Under the pieces are notes generated by a model. It did no database searches. It was not told where the DNA came from and saw nothing but the letters and a program-made list of their open reading frames with translations. This document shows positions 20,259 through 30,156 of a DNA stretch of 64,000 bases, piece after piece (the stretch's first letter is position 1; each line of letters opens with the position of its first letter). The stretch is from Marinobacter caseinilyticus (GTDB lineage Bacteria > Pseudomonadota > Gammaproteobacteria > Pseudomonadales > Oleiphilaceae), in contig NZ_WUQJ01000018.1 in NCBI RefSeq assembly GCF_011074955.1, positions 186,001 through 250,000 of the forward strand, in the 5' to 3' direction. A program made the position numbers and the translations under genes.

Positions 20259-22553
20259 ATGACTGACCATTACAACGATACCCGCCCGCTGTTTGCCCAT
20301 GCCGGACGTGCGGCGGATCAAACCGTTACCGGGCAGTTTCCGACGGACGACACGTTGACCGGCGCCGAGCGAACGGACCCGGCACTGTCGCGACGTCGAT
20401 TCCTGCAAGGCACGGCAGCGATGACCATGGGCTTGGTGATTGGCATGCACCTGCCGTCTTCCGCCAAGGCACAGTCGGGTGCTGCCGTCGTCATGACAGA
20501 CACCGTAGAAGGCGGATTTACGCCCAATGCATTTATTCGCATTGCACCCGACAACACGGTCACCGTCATCGTTAAGCACATTGAATTTGGCCAGGGTCCG
20601 GCCACGGGATTGTCCACGCTGGTGGCCGAAGAACTGGATGCCGACTGGGGGCAGATGCGGGCAGAAATGGCCCCGGCAAACAAGAAGAAATACGCCAACA
20701 CCTTGTTTGGGTTGCAGGGTACGGGCGGGTCAACCGCCATGGCCAACTCCTACGAACAAATGCGCAAAGCCGGAGCGGCCGCCAGAGTCATGCTGGTGCA
20801 GGCGGCCGCTGACAAGTGGGGTGTGAGTGCCGAGGACATCAGCGTTGCCAAAGGCGTCATAAGCCACGGCGCCAGCAATCGCAGTGCCTCCTTCGGTGAT
20901 TTGGCCGCCGATGCGGCGGCGCTGGAAGTGCCGGCCGAACCAACACTGAAAAATCCGGACCAATTCACCCTGATTGGCACCGATGTGCCCAAGCTCGATT
21001 CCCGAGATAAAACCACCGGCAAGCAATTGTTCACCCTCGACCTGTACCCGGACAACCTGGTCACCGCCACAACCTTGCACCCGCCACAGTTTGGCGCGAC
21101 GGTGAAAGCGGTGGACAGCAAAAAGGCCCGGGCCATCAAGGGCGTCATTGATGTCAAAGCCGTGCCATCCGGGGTGGCGGTGTACGCTGAGAACACCTTT
21201 GCCGCGCTCAAGGGCCGACAGGCGTTAAGCGTGACCTGGGATGACCGCAACGCGGAAACCCGGTCATCGGCACAAATGCAGGCGGATTACAGCAAAGCGG
21301 TGCAGGGCGAGGGCGCCGTCGCCCGCAGTGAAGGCGATGCCAAAAAAGGGCTTGGCGACGCCGATACCGTGCTGGAAGCGGAGTACTTTTTTCCTTACCT
21401 GGCCCACGCGCCGATGGAAACCCTGGATGCCGTGGTGCAGCATAAAGAGGGCAAAGTGACCGTGTGGATGGGTTCGCAGATTCAGACCATGGATGTCGGT
21501 GCACTGGCGGGTGTCTTTGGGGTAGAGCCTGGGGCCATTACCCTGAATACCTTGTATGCAGGAGGAAGTTTTGGTCGCCGCGCCCAACCTGGCGGCGAGT
21601 TTGCCGCCGAGGCCGGAGAAGTGGCGAAGGCCTTGGGCAGTGACCGGCCGGTGAAATTGATGTGGACGCGGGAAAATGACATCCAGGGTGGCCGTTACCG
21701 GCCCCTGGCGGTGCACAGGATTCGTGGCGGGCTGGATAAAAACGGCGACATCGTCGCCTGGGATCAGCAGATCGCGGTGCAGTCGTTTCTGAAGGGCACC
21801 GCCTTCGAGGGTATGATTCAGGAAGGCATTGACGGCACCGCAGTGGAAGGGTCAAGAGATCTGCCGTACGCCATTCCCAACCTGCGCGTAGGCCAACATT
21901 TAATGGACAACGGCGTTACCACGTTGTGGTGGCGCTCGGTCGGGCATACCCACAATGGTTACGCCACCGAGACCTTCCTGGACGAGTTGCTGGAGAAAGC
22001 GGGTAAGGATCCGGTGGAAGGGCGGTTAGCCTTGTTGGGAGACAAGCACCCGCGGTATCGCGGTGTGCTGGAGAAAGTCGCAGCCATGGCGGCGGCCGCC
22101 GGTAAAGTACCGGCGGGACGCCAGCGTGGAGTTGGGCTGCATAAGAGCTTTAACACCTATGTGGCTGAAATCGCCGAAGTGTCCGATGCCGGTGACGGCA
22201 CCCCACGGGTCCACAAGGTGTGGTGTGCGGTCGATTGCGGGGTGGCGGTCAACCCCAATGTGATCCGTGCCCAGATGGAAGGGGGTATTGGCTACGGCGC
22301 GGGTGCCGTGCTGTTTGATGCCATTACCCTGACCGACAATGGCCATGTGACGGAATCCAACTTCGATCGTTATCGCTCCCTTCGGATCAACGAAATGCCC
22401 TCGGTGGAGGTGGAAGTGATTGCGTCGGCGGAAGCACCGACGGGCGTCGGAGAGCCGGGTGTGCCGCCGGTGGGGCCAGCCATTGCCAATGCCTGGCGTC
22501 GATTAACGGGTAACAGTGTCTACCGCTTGCCCCTTGTTCCGCCCTCAGCTTAA
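20259..22553 (+). CDS. iorB: Isoquinoline 1-oxidoreductase-type molybdopterin subunit, Tat-exported
   Basis: This 764-residue catalytic subunit belongs to the xanthine dehydrogenase/IorB family. A Tat motif SRRRFLQG at residues 44-51 followed by a hydrophobic stretch (MTMGLVIGMHLPSSAKA) implies export of the folded complex to the periplasm. Family motifs seen are GQGPATGLSTLVAEELD near residue 112, GGSFGRRAQPG near residue 435 and the cofactor-pocket glutamate in GVGEPGVPPVGPA near the C-terminus. The Tat motif is unusually far from the start, behind about 40 polar residues; no later ATG with a good ribosome binding site is evident before it. A cytochrome c gene follows. Confidence 0.92.
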   Translation: MTDHYNDTRPLFAHAGRAADQTVTGQFPTDDTLTGAERTDPALSRRRFLQGTAAMTMGLVIGMHLPSSAKAQSGAAVVMTDTVEGGFTPNAFIRIAPDNTVTVIVKHIEFGQGPATGLSTLVAEELDADWGQMRAEMAPANKKKYANTLFGLQGTGGSTAMANSYEQMRKAGAAARVMLVQAAADKWGVSAEDISVAKGVISHGASNRSASFGDLAADAAALEVPAEPTLKNPDQFTLIGTDVPKLDSRDKTTGKQLFTLDLYPDNLVTATTLHPPQFGATVKAVDSKKARAIKGVIDVKAVPSGVAVYAENTFAALKGRQALSVTWDDRNAETRSSAQMQADYSKAVQGEGAVARSEGDAKKGLGDADTVLEAEYFFPYLAHAPMETLDAVVQHKEGKVTVWMGSQIQTMDVGALAGVFGVEPGAITLNTLYAGGSFGRRAQPGGEFAAEAGEVAKALGSDRPVKLMWTRENDIQGGRYRPLAVHRIRGGLDKNGDIVAWDQQIAVQSFLKGTAFEGMIQEGIDGTAVEGSRDLPYAIPNLRVGQHLMDNGVTTLWWRSVGHTHNGYATETFLDELLEKAGKDPVEGRLALLGDKHPRYRGVLEKVAAMAAAAGKVPAGRQRGVGLHKSFNTYVAEIAEVSDAGDGTPRVHKVWCAVDCGVAVNPNVIRAQMEGGIGYGAGAVLFDAITLTDNGHVTESNFDRYRSLRINEMPSVEVEVIASAEAPTGVGEPGVPPVGPAIANAWRRLTGNSVYRLPLVPPSA

Positions 22554-22566
22554 GGAAAGCGCCATC

Positions 22567-23202
22567 ATGAAAGATTCAAGCAGTTTCAGAGTCAGCGCGA
22601 CGCTGGTCGCCGGGTTAATGGCGTTGGCAGCCAGTTCTGTGGTTGCGGATCGGCACAAAGGTGCCAGTGCGGAATTGAAATCGCCACTGGCCTTTCAATC
22701 CATCACTGATCCTGCCCAGCGCTCGATGGCGCTGTTTAAGGAGATGGGTAAGGTGATTACTCACCCCCGATGCATGAACTGCCACCCAAGGGGCGACAGC
22801 CCCACCCAGGGAATGATGAGTCAGAAGCATGAACCTCCGGTCGTGCGTGGGGCTGGAGGGCTCGGGGCGCCCGGTATGCGCTGCACGACCTGTCATGGTC
22901 CGGGCAACGTTGCCTACACTGCCAGTGAAGGCTCCATTCCGGGGCATCCGACCTGGCGTCTGGCGCCCCCGGAACAGGCGTGGCAGGGCAAGTCCCTGGC
23001 ACAGATCTGCGAGCAGCTCAAAGATCAGAGCCGCAGCCACATGACGTTGGCCGAATTGCAGGCGCACAATGCTGAAGATTCCCTGGTGGGTTGGGGTTGG
23101 CACCCCGGTGAGGGCCGTCAGTCTGTGCCGGGAAGTCAGAAAGTGTTCGGGGCACTGACTCAGGCCTGGATCGATACCGGCGCGGTTTGCCCGGAAAACT
23201 AG
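22567..23202 (+). CDS. Periplasmic c-type cytochrome, two CxxCH motifs
   Basis: This 211-residue secreted protein has an N-terminal signal (hydrophobic core near residues 10-26, ending SSVVADR) and two haem-binding motifs, CMNCH at 69-73 and CTTCH at 106-110. It directly follows iorB, so it is probably the electron acceptor of the periplasmic molybdenum hydroxylase. The ATG at 22567 (with AAGGAAAG upstream) is chosen over an in-frame start inside iorB because the signal peptide begins there. Confidence 0.9.
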   Translation: MKDSSSFRVSATLVAGLMALAASSVVADRHKGASAELKSPLAFQSITDPAQRSMALFKEMGKVITHPRCMNCHPRGDSPTQGMMSQKHEPPVVRGAGGLGAPGMRCTTCHGPGNVAYTASEGSIPGHPTWRLAPPEQAWQGKSLAQICEQLKDQSRSHMTLAELQAHNAEDSLVGWGWHPGEGRQSVPGSQKVFGALTQAWIDTGAVCPEN

Positions 23203-23235
23203 CCTTTGTTGGGTGTCGGTCGCCGGCACCCACCG

Positions 23236-23688
23236 TCAGGCCAGACAGCAGTTTTTGTATTTGCGACCGCTGCCACACGGGCAGTGGTCGTTCCTGCCAG
23301 GTTTCAGAACGCCCTGGGTCGGGTTACCTGCCAGGTAATACCACACACCGAATTCCCTGATGAACTCAGACGCTTCCTCCAGATACCCCCAATCGGCCTG
23401 ATCTTTATACACCGCCCGGAAATGAACGGTTCCCTGATCGCCGTGCTGGCTGGCTGACAACACCGACAGCGACTGCCACCGGGGCGAGTCGTCCAGGTTC
23501 AGCGATGTCGGGCGGGTTGAGGTGTGCCACGTCTGGCGCAGGTAGTCCGCTTTGCCCAGGACAAAGGCACTGAACCGTGATCGCATCAATGCTTCCGGGG
23601 TAGGCGCTTTGGCGCCCCCATGAAAGACGCCGCAGCAGGCTTCGTAGGGGTGATCACTGCCGCATGGGCAGGGCTGGTTGCGATCCAT
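23236..23688 (-). CDS. YchJ-family (UPF0225) SEC-C motif protein
   Basis: This 150-residue protein has a zinc-binding SEC-C motif at each end: [16 protein letters not shown] at residues 5-20 and [17 protein letters not shown] at the C-terminus. The middle is the YchJ NTF2-like domain ([23 protein letters not shown]). The start at 23688 is chosen because GGAG lies six bases upstream; ATG codons at 23706 and 23700 would add up to six residues. The molecular role of the family is not established. Confidence 0.9.
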   Translation of the reverse strand: MDRNQPCPCGSDHPYEACCGVFHGGAKAPTPEALMRSRFSAFVLGKADYLRQTWHTSTRPTSLNLDDSPRWQSLSVLSASQHGDQGTVHFRAVYKDQADWGYLEEASEFIREFGVWYYLAGNPTQGVLKPGRNDHCPCGSGRKYKNCCLA

Positions 23689-23790
23689 TGGTGTCTCCAT
23701 ATCCATCGCCGGGTGGGTATTGTCGCCGACGCACTATTATTCGCTTCGGGGACAGCGCACATGCCCGTGCGTTCACCCGCGTTGCATGAG

Positions 23791-23823
23791 CAAAAAAAAC
23801 GCCAGCCCGAGGGCTGGCGTTTT
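23791..23823 (-). terminator. Rho-independent terminator of acnB
   Basis: AACGCCAGCC pairs with GGCTGGCGTT around a 4-base loop (centre near 23810). On the minus strand the stem is followed by eight T, 30 bp after the acnB stop. Confidence 0.85.
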
Positions 23824-23853
23824 CAGGTACTAACCCATGGGGTCATTCACCCG

Positions 23854-26448
23854 TCAGGCGACGTTCGCTTCGGATGCCTTGCTGGTGTAATTGTCCATCT
23901 TGTCGAAATTGAGATACTTGTAGATCTCTTTTGACATGCTGTTCAGGTCCTTGGCGTATTCCATGTACTCCTCAGGCGTTGGCAGCTTACCCAGCACGGC
24001 ACCCACCGCCGCCAGTTCGGCTGAGGTCAGGTACACGTTGGCACCATCGCCCAGGCGGTTGGGGAAGTTGCGGGTCGAGGTGGACAGTACCGTCGACTTC
24101 GCCGCCACCCGTGCCTGATTACCCATGCACAGTGAACAACCCGGCATTTCGGTGCGCACCCCGGCAGTGCCGTAGATGTTGAAGTAGCCTTCTTCCATCA
24201 ACTGGGCTTCATCCATCTTGGTCGGTGGTGACATCCACAGGCGGGTTTTCAGCGGCTCTTTGTTCATTGCCAGCAGTTTACCCGCTGCGCGGAAGTGACC
24301 GATGTTGGTCATGCACGAACCGATGAACACTTCGTCCACCTTGTCGCCGGCCACTTCGGACAGTACGCGGGCGTCGTCCGGATCGTTCGGGCAGCACACG
24401 ATCGGCTCTTTGATGTCAGCCAGATCGATTTCGATCACGTGCGCGTACTCGGCGTCTTTGTCGGCGCGCATCAGCTTCGGATCCGCCAGCCAGGCTTCCA
24501 TGTTCTTGGCACGACGCTCAAGTGTACGTGGGTCGCCGTAACCTTCGGCAATCATCCAGCGCAACATGGTGATGTTGGAGCGCAGGTACTCGGCCACCGA
24601 CTCCTCTGACAGATTGATGGTGCAGCCGGCCGCCGAGCGCTCGGCGGACGCGTCAGACAACTCAAACGCCTGCTCAGCGGTGAGGTGCTCAAGGCCTTCG
24701 ATTTCCAGGATTCGACCGGAGAATTCATTGATCTTGCCTTTCTTCTCAACGGTCAGCATGCCTTGTTTGATGCCGTACAACGGAATCGCATGAACCAGAT
24801 CACGCAGGGTGATACCCGGTTGCATGTCGCCTTTGAATCGGACCAGAACCGATTCCGGCATATCCAGCGGCATCACACCGGTGGCGGCGGCAAACGCGAC
24901 CAGGCCAGAACCGGCCGGGAACGAAATGCCCATTGGGAAACGGGTGTGAGAATCACCACCGGTGCCCACGGTATCCGGCAGCAGCATGCGGTTCAGCCAC
25001 GAGTGGATGATGCCATCACCCGGACGCAGGGCCACGCCGCCACGAGTCTGGATGAAGTCCGGCATGGTGTGCTGCATTTCCACGTCGATCGGCTTGGGGT
25101 AAGCCGCGGTGTGGCAGAATGACTGCATGACCAGATCGGAGGAGAAGCCCAGACACGCCAAGTCTTTCAGCTCGTCACGGGTCATCGGACCGGTGGTGTC
25201 CTGGGAGCCAACCGTAGTCATCAGTGGCTCACAGTAAGTGCCGGGGCGCACGCCCTGATTTTCGTCCAGGCCACACGCCTTGCCGACCATTTTCTGGCCC
25301 AGGGTGAAACCTTTGGTGCCGGCTTCAGGGTCTTTCGGAAGACGGAAGATATCGGTAGCGCCAATGCCCAGGGTTTCACGGGCCTTGTTGGTCAGGCCAC
25401 GACCGATGATCAGCGGAATACGCCCGCCTGCCTGAACTTCATCCAGGATTACGTCTGACTTGAAGTCAAACTCAGAAATGGTTTCGCCGGCTTCGTTCAG
25501 GACCTTGCCGTCGTAGGGACGGATCTCGATCACGTCGCCCATGTTCATATTGTCGACCGGCGCCTCAAATACCAGTGCGCCAGCATCTTCCATGGTATTG
25601 AAGAAGATTGGGGCCACTTTGCTGCCGATACAGACACCACCGGTACGCTTGTTTGGCACGCCCGGCATGTCGTCCCCGAAGAACCACAGCACCGAGTTGG
25701 TGGCAGATTTACGCGAGGAACCGGTACCCACCACATCACCTACAAAAGCAACGGGCAGGCCTTTGGCCTTGAGCTCTTCAATCTGGGCCATGGGGCCGGT
25801 GATACCGGGTTCATCCGGGTGCAGGCCGTCGCGGGCCATCTTATAGGCAGCGCGGGCATGCAGCGGGATGTCTGGGCGTGACCAGGCATCAGGTGCGGGT
25901 GACAGGTCGTCGGTGTTGGTTTCGCCGGTGACCTTGAAGACGATCATCTTGGTGCTTTCAGGCACTTTCTTTCTGTTAGTGAACCACTCGGCATTGGCCC
26001 AGGATTCCATGACGCTTTTGGCGACGGCGTTACCGGCGTCCATTTTTTCCTTCACATCGTTGAAGGCATCAAACACCAACAGTGTCTTTTTCAGTTGCTT
26101 GCCGGCCAATTCGGCCAGGTCTTTGTCGTCCAGCAATTCAACTAGGGCCGCGATGTTGTAGCCGCCCTGCATCATGCCGAGCCATTCGACCGCGGTTTCC
26201 TTGCTGATCAGCGAACAGGTGGTTTCGCTTTTCGCGATGGCGGACAGGAATGCCGCCTTCACATAGGCCGCTTCGTCCACGCCCGGTGGTACCCGGTTCC
26301 ACAGCAGGTCAACAAGGGTATCTTCTTCACCTGCCGGTGGGTTTTTCAGCAACTCAACCAGTGCTGCAGTTTGTTCGGCGTTCAGAGGCTTCGGGGGGAT
26401 GCCCTGAGCCGCTCGTTCGGCAACGTGTTCACGATAGGCTTCTAACAC
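23854..26448 (-). CDS. acnB: Bifunctional aconitate hydratase 2 / 2-methylisocitrate dehydratase
   Basis: AcnB interconverts citrate and isocitrate in the TCA cycle using a 4Fe-4S cluster. The N-terminal HEAT-like domain ([20 protein letters not shown]) is followed by the swivel domain ([20 protein letters not shown]) and the catalytic domains. Cluster ligands are seen in [16 protein letters not shown] and [13 protein letters not shown]. The GTG start at 26448 gives 864 residues beginning [14 protein letters not shown], which aligns with Escherichia AcnB (865 residues, MLEEYRKHV) and has GAGG nine bases upstream; an ATG at 26463 would add five residues. It has its own promoter and terminator. 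Confidence 0.96.
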   Translation of the reverse strand: MLEAYREHVAERAAQGIPPKPLNAEQTAALVELLKNPPAGEEDTLVDLLWNRVPPGVDEAAYVKAAFLSAIAKSETTCSLISKETAVEWLGMMQGGYNIAALVELLDDKDLAELAGKQLKKTLLVFDAFNDVKEKMDAGNAVAKSVMESWANAEWFTNRKKVPESTKMIVFKVTGETNTDDLSPAPDAWSRPDIPLHARAAYKMARDGLHPDEPGITGPMAQIEELKAKGLPVAFVGDVVGTGSSRKSATNSVLWFFGDDMPGVPNKRTGGVCIGSKVAPIFFNTMEDAGALVFEAPVDNMNMGDVIEIRPYDGKVLNEAGETISEFDFKSDVILDEVQAGGRIPLIIGRGLTNKARETLGIGATDIFRLPKDPEAGTKGFTLGQKMVGKACGLDENQGVRPGTYCEPLMTTVGSQDTTGPMTRDELKDLACLGFSSDLVMQSFCHTAAYPKPIDVEMQHTMPDFIQTRGGVALRPGDGIIHSWLNRMLLPDTVGTGGDSHTRFPMGISFPAGSGLVAFAAATGVMPLDMPESVLVRFKGDMQPGITLRDLVHAIPLYGIKQGMLTVEKKGKINEFSGRILEIEGLEHLTAEQAFELSDASAERSAAGCTINLSEESVAEYLRSNITMLRWMIAEGYGDPRTLERRAKNMEAWLADPKLMRADKDAEYAHVIEIDLADIKEPIVCCPNDPDDARVLSEVAGDKVDEVFIGSCMTNIGHFRAAGKLLAMNKEPLKTRLWMSPPTKMDEAQLMEEGYFNIYGTAGVRTEMPGCSLCMGNQARVAAKSTVLSTSTRNFPNRLGDGANVYLTSAELAAVGAVLGKLPTPEEYMEYAKDLNSMSKEIYKYLNFDKMDNYTSKASEANVA

Positions 26449-26538
26449 GATCAAGACCCTCATCAGTTGGGATGTCCCGCGCGTGCATCATTGCTGGCGG
26501 GAGCTTTATTGGCGGAAAAGGCCGCGAATTGGCGCTGG

Positions 26539-26567
26539 ATTGTATAGGAATTCGGCCTGAAAGTTAA
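26539..26567 (-). promoter_or_regulatory. Probable sigma-70 promoter of acnB
   Basis: On the minus strand TTAACT (-35, 26562-26567) and TACAAT (-10, 26539-26544) are separated by exactly 17 bp and lie about 90 bp upstream of the acnB start. The match is 4/6 and 5/6 to consensus. Confidence 0.55.
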
Positions 26568-26757
26568 GGCGCCTCAGCACAACTCCTTGTGCACTCTGCC
26601 CGGCCTGAAGCACTCCGTGTTGCGCTATTTCGACAGGCGACCAATCTGCCGTCAAACGCACGCCTTCATCGCGAATCCGCCTAAACACCAGAGAGCGCAA
26701 GGCGTTATTCAAAGGCTCCTTGAGATCATGATAGGCTCAGCTCGGCATTTGCTTGTG

Positions 26758-26763
26758 TATAAT
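26758..26763 (+). promoter_or_regulatory. Candidate -10 box for miaE
   Basis: A perfect TATAAT lies 33 bp upstream of the miaE start, directly preceded by TG. No clear -35 is found at 17 bp spacing, so this is a suggestion only. Confidence 0.35.
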
Positions 26764-26796
26764 GCGCCCCGATCACCGCTCTATGGATGTAACGAC

Positions 26797-27402
26797 ATGC
26801 CCGATGCCCTCAGTGAGATTATCCAGTTTCTACCGTGCCGTACCCCGGAGCGCTGGCTTGAAAATGCGTTGGCGGCGCCGGACATCATGCTCATTGACCA
26901 CGCCCACTGCGAGAAAAAGGCGGCCTCGACCGCGCTCAGTCTCATGTATCGCTATGTCGACAGCCCGGAGTTGCTCAAAAAGATGTCGCGGCTGGCGCGG
27001 GAAGAACTGCGGCATTTCGAGCAAGTGCTGGCGATCATGAAAAAACGACAGGTCACCTACGATCACCTGACTCCGGCGCGCTATGCGGCCGGACTGCGTA
27101 AGGCAATCCGTACCGATGAACCCGCGCGGCTGGTGGACACCCTCATCGTCGGCGCCATTATCGAGGCCCGTTCCTGCGAGCGATTCGCCGCCCTGGCGCC
27201 ACACCTGGACGAGACGCTGGCCGCTTTTTATACCGGCCTGCTGAAATCCGAGGCCCGCCACTACCGGGATTATCTGACCCTGGCCGAACAGGCTGCCGGC
27301 AAGGCCATTGACGACCGCGTTGCAGTGTTTACAGCGTTGGAAAAAGACCTGATTGAACAACCCGACACGGAATTTCGGTTTCACAGCGGTCCGGTGGCGT
27401 AG
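26797..27402 (+). CDS. miaE: tRNA-(ms2io6A37) hydroxylase
   Basis: MiaE is a diiron monooxygenase that hydroxylates the isopentenyl side chain of 2-methylthio-N6-isopentenyladenosine at tRNA position 37. This 201-residue protein shows the four-helix diiron ligands: a glutamate in HCEKKAASTA, the EELRHFEQVL pair (ExxH), EARSCERF and SEARHYRDY (ExxH). The start at 26797 begins MPDALSEIIQFLPCRTPERW, as in homologues; the frame is open further upstream but without family similarity. Confidence 0.93.
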   Translation: MPDALSEIIQFLPCRTPERWLENALAAPDIMLIDHAHCEKKAASTALSLMYRYVDSPELLKKMSRLAREELRHFEQVLAIMKKRQVTYDHLTPARYAAGLRKAIRTDEPARLVDTLIVGAIIEARSCERFAALAPHLDETLAAFYTGLLKSEARHYRDYLTLAEQAAGKAIDDRVAVFTALEKDLIEQPDTEFRFHSGPVA

Positions 27403-27425
27403 CCGGTCCCGCGTTCTCAACGCGC

Positions 27426-28307
27426 CTACAAATTCCGGCACAGTGCCATCCAGCGATCAATGCCCGCACTCCGATACTTCTGCTTGTGCAGGATGAAGTA
27501 GAACTGCCGGTCAAACCGGCGATGGTCCGGCACCACTAATGGCACCAGGCTGCCGCGCTTGAACGCATCCGCAAGGCAGACCTGGGACAGACAGCCAATG
27601 CCGAGCCGGGTTTCCACGGCGCGTTTGATCGCCTCGGTGTGTTCCAGTTCCAGAAGCACGGTTATATCCGGCAACAGTCCGTGCATGCCGCGCTCGAAGG
27701 TCTGGCGGGTGCCGGAGCCGGGCTCCCGCATGATCCAGGTGGCTTCCAGCAGGTCGGCATCGGTGAGAGCGGCACGCTTTGCCAGCGGGTGGTCCGGGCT
27801 ACAGAAAACCACCAGCTCGTCGGAACGCCAGGGAATGACTTCCAGCTCGCTGGACTGCAACTCGCCCTCAATTAGGCCGATGTCGAGTTCAAAATCGCTG
27901 ACCCGTTTGGCGATCGTGCGCGTATTGGCCACTTCGAGTGCGACTTTGGCATGGGCCTGGGTTTTCATGTATTCCGCCATCACGCCCACTGCGAGATAAT
28001 TACCAATCGTCAGGGTGGCGCCGACTTTCAGGGCGCCGACTTCGGTGTGCTGGCTCAGTGCCCGCTCCAACTCCTGGGCCTGGGCCAGTAAGGCTTCCAC
28101 CTGGGGGCGAAATAGGCGGCCGAGTTCATTAAGTTGCAGGCGTTTGCCGACCCGGTCGAACAATTGAATATCAAACTGCGCTTCCAGCTCTTTTAACGCA
28201 CTGCTGGCCGCAGACTGAGACATGGCAAGGGCTTCCGCCGCACGCGTGATGTTTTGCGTGTGCGCTGCAGCCAGAAAAACTTCAAGTTGTCGGAACGAAT
28301 ATCGCAT
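27426..28307 (-). CDS. finR: LysR-family regulator, FinR-like
   Basis: This 293-residue LysR regulator has an N-terminal winged helix (FRQLEVFLAAAHTQNITRAA; SQSAASSALKELEAQFD) and a substrate-binding effector domain. It is transcribed divergently from fpr, 121 bp away, which is the arrangement of finR and fpr in Pseudomonas, where FinR activates fpr under oxidative stress. The name rests on this arrangement and general similarity. It may bind the repeated ATCGAT boxes in the shared intergenic region, which is inference. Confidence 0.85.
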   Translation of the reverse strand: MRYSFRQLEVFLAAAHTQNITRAAEALAMSQSAASSALKELEAQFDIQLFDRVGKRLQLNELGRLFRPQVEALLAQAQELERALSQHTEVGALKVGATLTIGNYLAVGVMAEYMKTQAHAKVALEVANTRTIAKRVSDFELDIGLIEGELQSSELEVIPWRSDELVVFCSPDHPLAKRAALTDADLLEATWIMREPGSGTRQTFERGMHGLLPDITVLLELEHTEAIKRAVETRLGIGCLSQVCLADAFKRGSLVPLVVPDHRRFDRQFYFILHKQKYRSAGIDRWMALCRNL

Positions 28308-28428
28308 TATCGATTAAACCGAATAAGGTTATGAAAATATCCCATTTCATCGATAGGTTACTCTTGCGGTATTATACGCTCAACTATTAAACAGAATTTC
28401 GCGATCAACGCTTTGGAGAAGGCCCGTT
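28308..28428. promoter_or_regulatory. Divergent finR/fpr control region
   Basis: This 121-bp AT-rich region separates the divergent genes. ATCGAT occurs at 28309-28314 and 28349-28354, exactly 40 bp apart. TATTAT at 28370-28375 is a possible -10 for fpr; no good -35 is seen. GGAGAAGG precedes the fpr start. Confidence 0.4.
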
Positions 28429-29199
28429 ATGAGCAACATGAACCGAGAGCGAGTCACCAGCGTCCGTCATTGGAACGACACCCTGTTCAGCTTCACCACC
28501 AGCCGGGACCCAGGTTTTCGCTTCAAGAACGGCCACTTCACCATGATCGGTCTTGAGACCGACGGCAAGCCGCTGATGCGCGCCTACAGTATTGCCAGTG
28601 CCAATTACGAGGAAGAACTGGAGTTCTTCTCAATCAAGGTACAGGATGGCCCGCTGACCTCGCGTCTGCAGCAAATTGAAGTGGGCGACGAGATCCTGGT
28701 CAGCCGCAAGCCCACTGGCACCCTGATTATGGACCACCTGCTGCCCGGGCGTAATCTGTACCTGATCAGCACTGGCACCGGCCTGGCACCGTTCCTGAGC
28801 ATCATCAAGGACCCGGAGGTATACGAGCACTACGATAAGGTCATCCTGACCCACGGCGTACGTTACACCTCCGAGCTGGCCTACCAGCAGGACATCGACG
28901 ATCTGCCCAACAACGAATTTTTCGGTGAAATGGTGCAGGGCAAATTGCTGTACTACCCCACCGTCACCCGAGAGGAGTTCCGCAACCAGGGGCGCCTGAC
29001 CGACCTGATGGAAAGCGGTAAGTTGATGGAGGATCTGGGTCTGCCAGCGTTCGACAAAGAAAACGACCGCTTCATGATCTGTGGCAGCCCCAGTATGCTG
29101 AAAGACACCTGCGCCATACTCGACAAGCAGGGCTTCGTAGAATCGCGTCACGGCGACCTCGGCCACTATGTGATCGAGCGGGCATTTGTTGAGAAGTAA
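28429..29199 (+). CDS. fpr: Ferredoxin-NADP+ reductase
   Basis: Fpr is a 256-residue FAD enzyme that exchanges electrons between NADPH and ferredoxin or flavodoxin. The FAD-binding RAYSIASANY segment lies at residues 50-59, the NADP-site motif TGTGLAPF follows in mid protein, and the C-terminus ends VIERAFVEK, as in the bacterial FPR subclass of Pseudomonas and Azotobacter. Its length is normal for the family. A strong terminator follows within 35 bp. Confidence 0.95.
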   Translation: MSNMNRERVTSVRHWNDTLFSFTTSRDPGFRFKNGHFTMIGLETDGKPLMRAYSIASANYEEELEFFSIKVQDGPLTSRLQQIEVGDEILVSRKPTGTLIMDHLLPGRNLYLISTGTGLAPFLSIIKDPEVYEHYDKVILTHGVRYTSELAYQQDIDDLPNNEFFGEMVQGKLLYYPTVTREEFRNQGRLTDLMESGKLMEDLGLPAFDKENDRFMICGSPSMLKDTCAILDKQGFVESRHGDLGHYVIERAFVEK

Positions 29200-29231
29200 G
29201 GTGTAGACCGGCGCTAAACCAGCGGTTCAGG

Positions 29232-29267
29232 AAAACCCCGGCGTGACGAGCTCCGGGGTTTTTTTGG
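29232..29267 (+). terminator. Rho-independent terminator of fpr
   Basis: AAAACCCCGG (29232-29241) pairs with CCGGGGTTTT (29253-29262) and a run of T follows. Confidence 0.85.
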
Positions 29268-29582
29268 TCTGGATGAACGCTGTGTCCGACGTGCTGGCGT
29301 GATCTGACAAATACGGTCAAACCGCTGGCCAGGCCTCGTCAGGGTGCACGGTGTTTGCGCATTTTTGAGGCCTTGTAGGGGCTTCGTTTTGCTGCCAATC
29401 GGTGGAGAAGAAGAATGATAGGTGTCTGATTAAATTGAAGTCAGGCCTTGCCTTTTACTTCATAGCGCCAGCGTCAAAAGGCGAGATCCGGCTCTGGATT
29501 TCTCCAGAAAAACCTTGGAACCACGCCGCGCCGATGGGGGCGCATCGTCTATAATTAATACGGTGCGAAGGAGGTGGGGGCG
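29268..29582. other. Intergenic region upstream of the cupin gene
   Basis: The 315 bp after the fpr terminator hold no gene I can support. Near the end, TATAAT at 29550-29555 is a good -10 box, but TTGGAA at 29515-29520 is too far upstream to be its -35. Confidence 0.45.
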
Positions 29583-30026
29583 ATGAATAAAAAACACTTC
29601 ATTGTGAAACCGGGCGACCGCAACGCTGCCCTCTGTGTTGTCGGTATCAATGTGACGGTTCTGGTTTCGGCCGCGGATTCGAAAAGCCAGCAGGTCACGC
29701 TCCAGTCAGGAGACGAAGGTGCCGGCCCGCCGCCTCACAGCCACGACTGGGATGAGACGTTTTACGTCATGAGTGGTGACGTTAAATTCACCTGCGCGGG
29801 CGAGACGACAGTGTGCGAGCCCGGCACCCTGGTGCATATTCCCGCAGGCACTGTTCACGCGTTCAGCTATGGCGCCGACGGCGGTGAAATGCTGGAAGTC
29901 ACGGGCATGGGCAGCAACGCAGTCGAGATGTTTACCGCACTGGATCGAGAGATTCCGCCAGGTCCACTGGATGTCTCAAAAGTGGTCCGGGTAGCCGGTG
30001 AGTACGGCGTCACAGTTCAGCTGTAG
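29583..30026 (+). CDS. Cupin-domain protein
   Basis: This 147-residue single-domain cupin has metal-binding motif 1 visible as PPPHSHDWDETFYVMSGD (histidines near residues 55 and 57, glutamate near 61) and motif 2 as PGTLVHIPAGTVHAF. AAGGAGG lies 8 bases before the ATG at 29583. The upstream GTG at 29574 would overlap the ribosome binding site and is rejected. Cupins of this kind are sensors, isomerases or dioxygenases; no substrate can be inferred. Confidence 0.88.
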   Translation: MNKKHFIVKPGDRNAALCVVGINVTVLVSAADSKSQQVTLQSGDEGAGPPPHSHDWDETFYVMSGDVKFTCAGETTVCEPGTLVHIPAGTVHAFSYGADGGEMLEVTGMGSNAVEMFTALDREIPPGPLDVSKVVRVAGEYGVTVQL

Positions 30027-30156
30027 TGACGCACGGAAATCGAGGGCGTTGGTATCCGCGACGGAATGTTGATCCGGCGTCTGATCGACTGATTTGACGC
30101 CGGCCTGGTCATGGCCGACCGGGATCCATAGGGAGAGAACAATCAGGGAGGGACTC

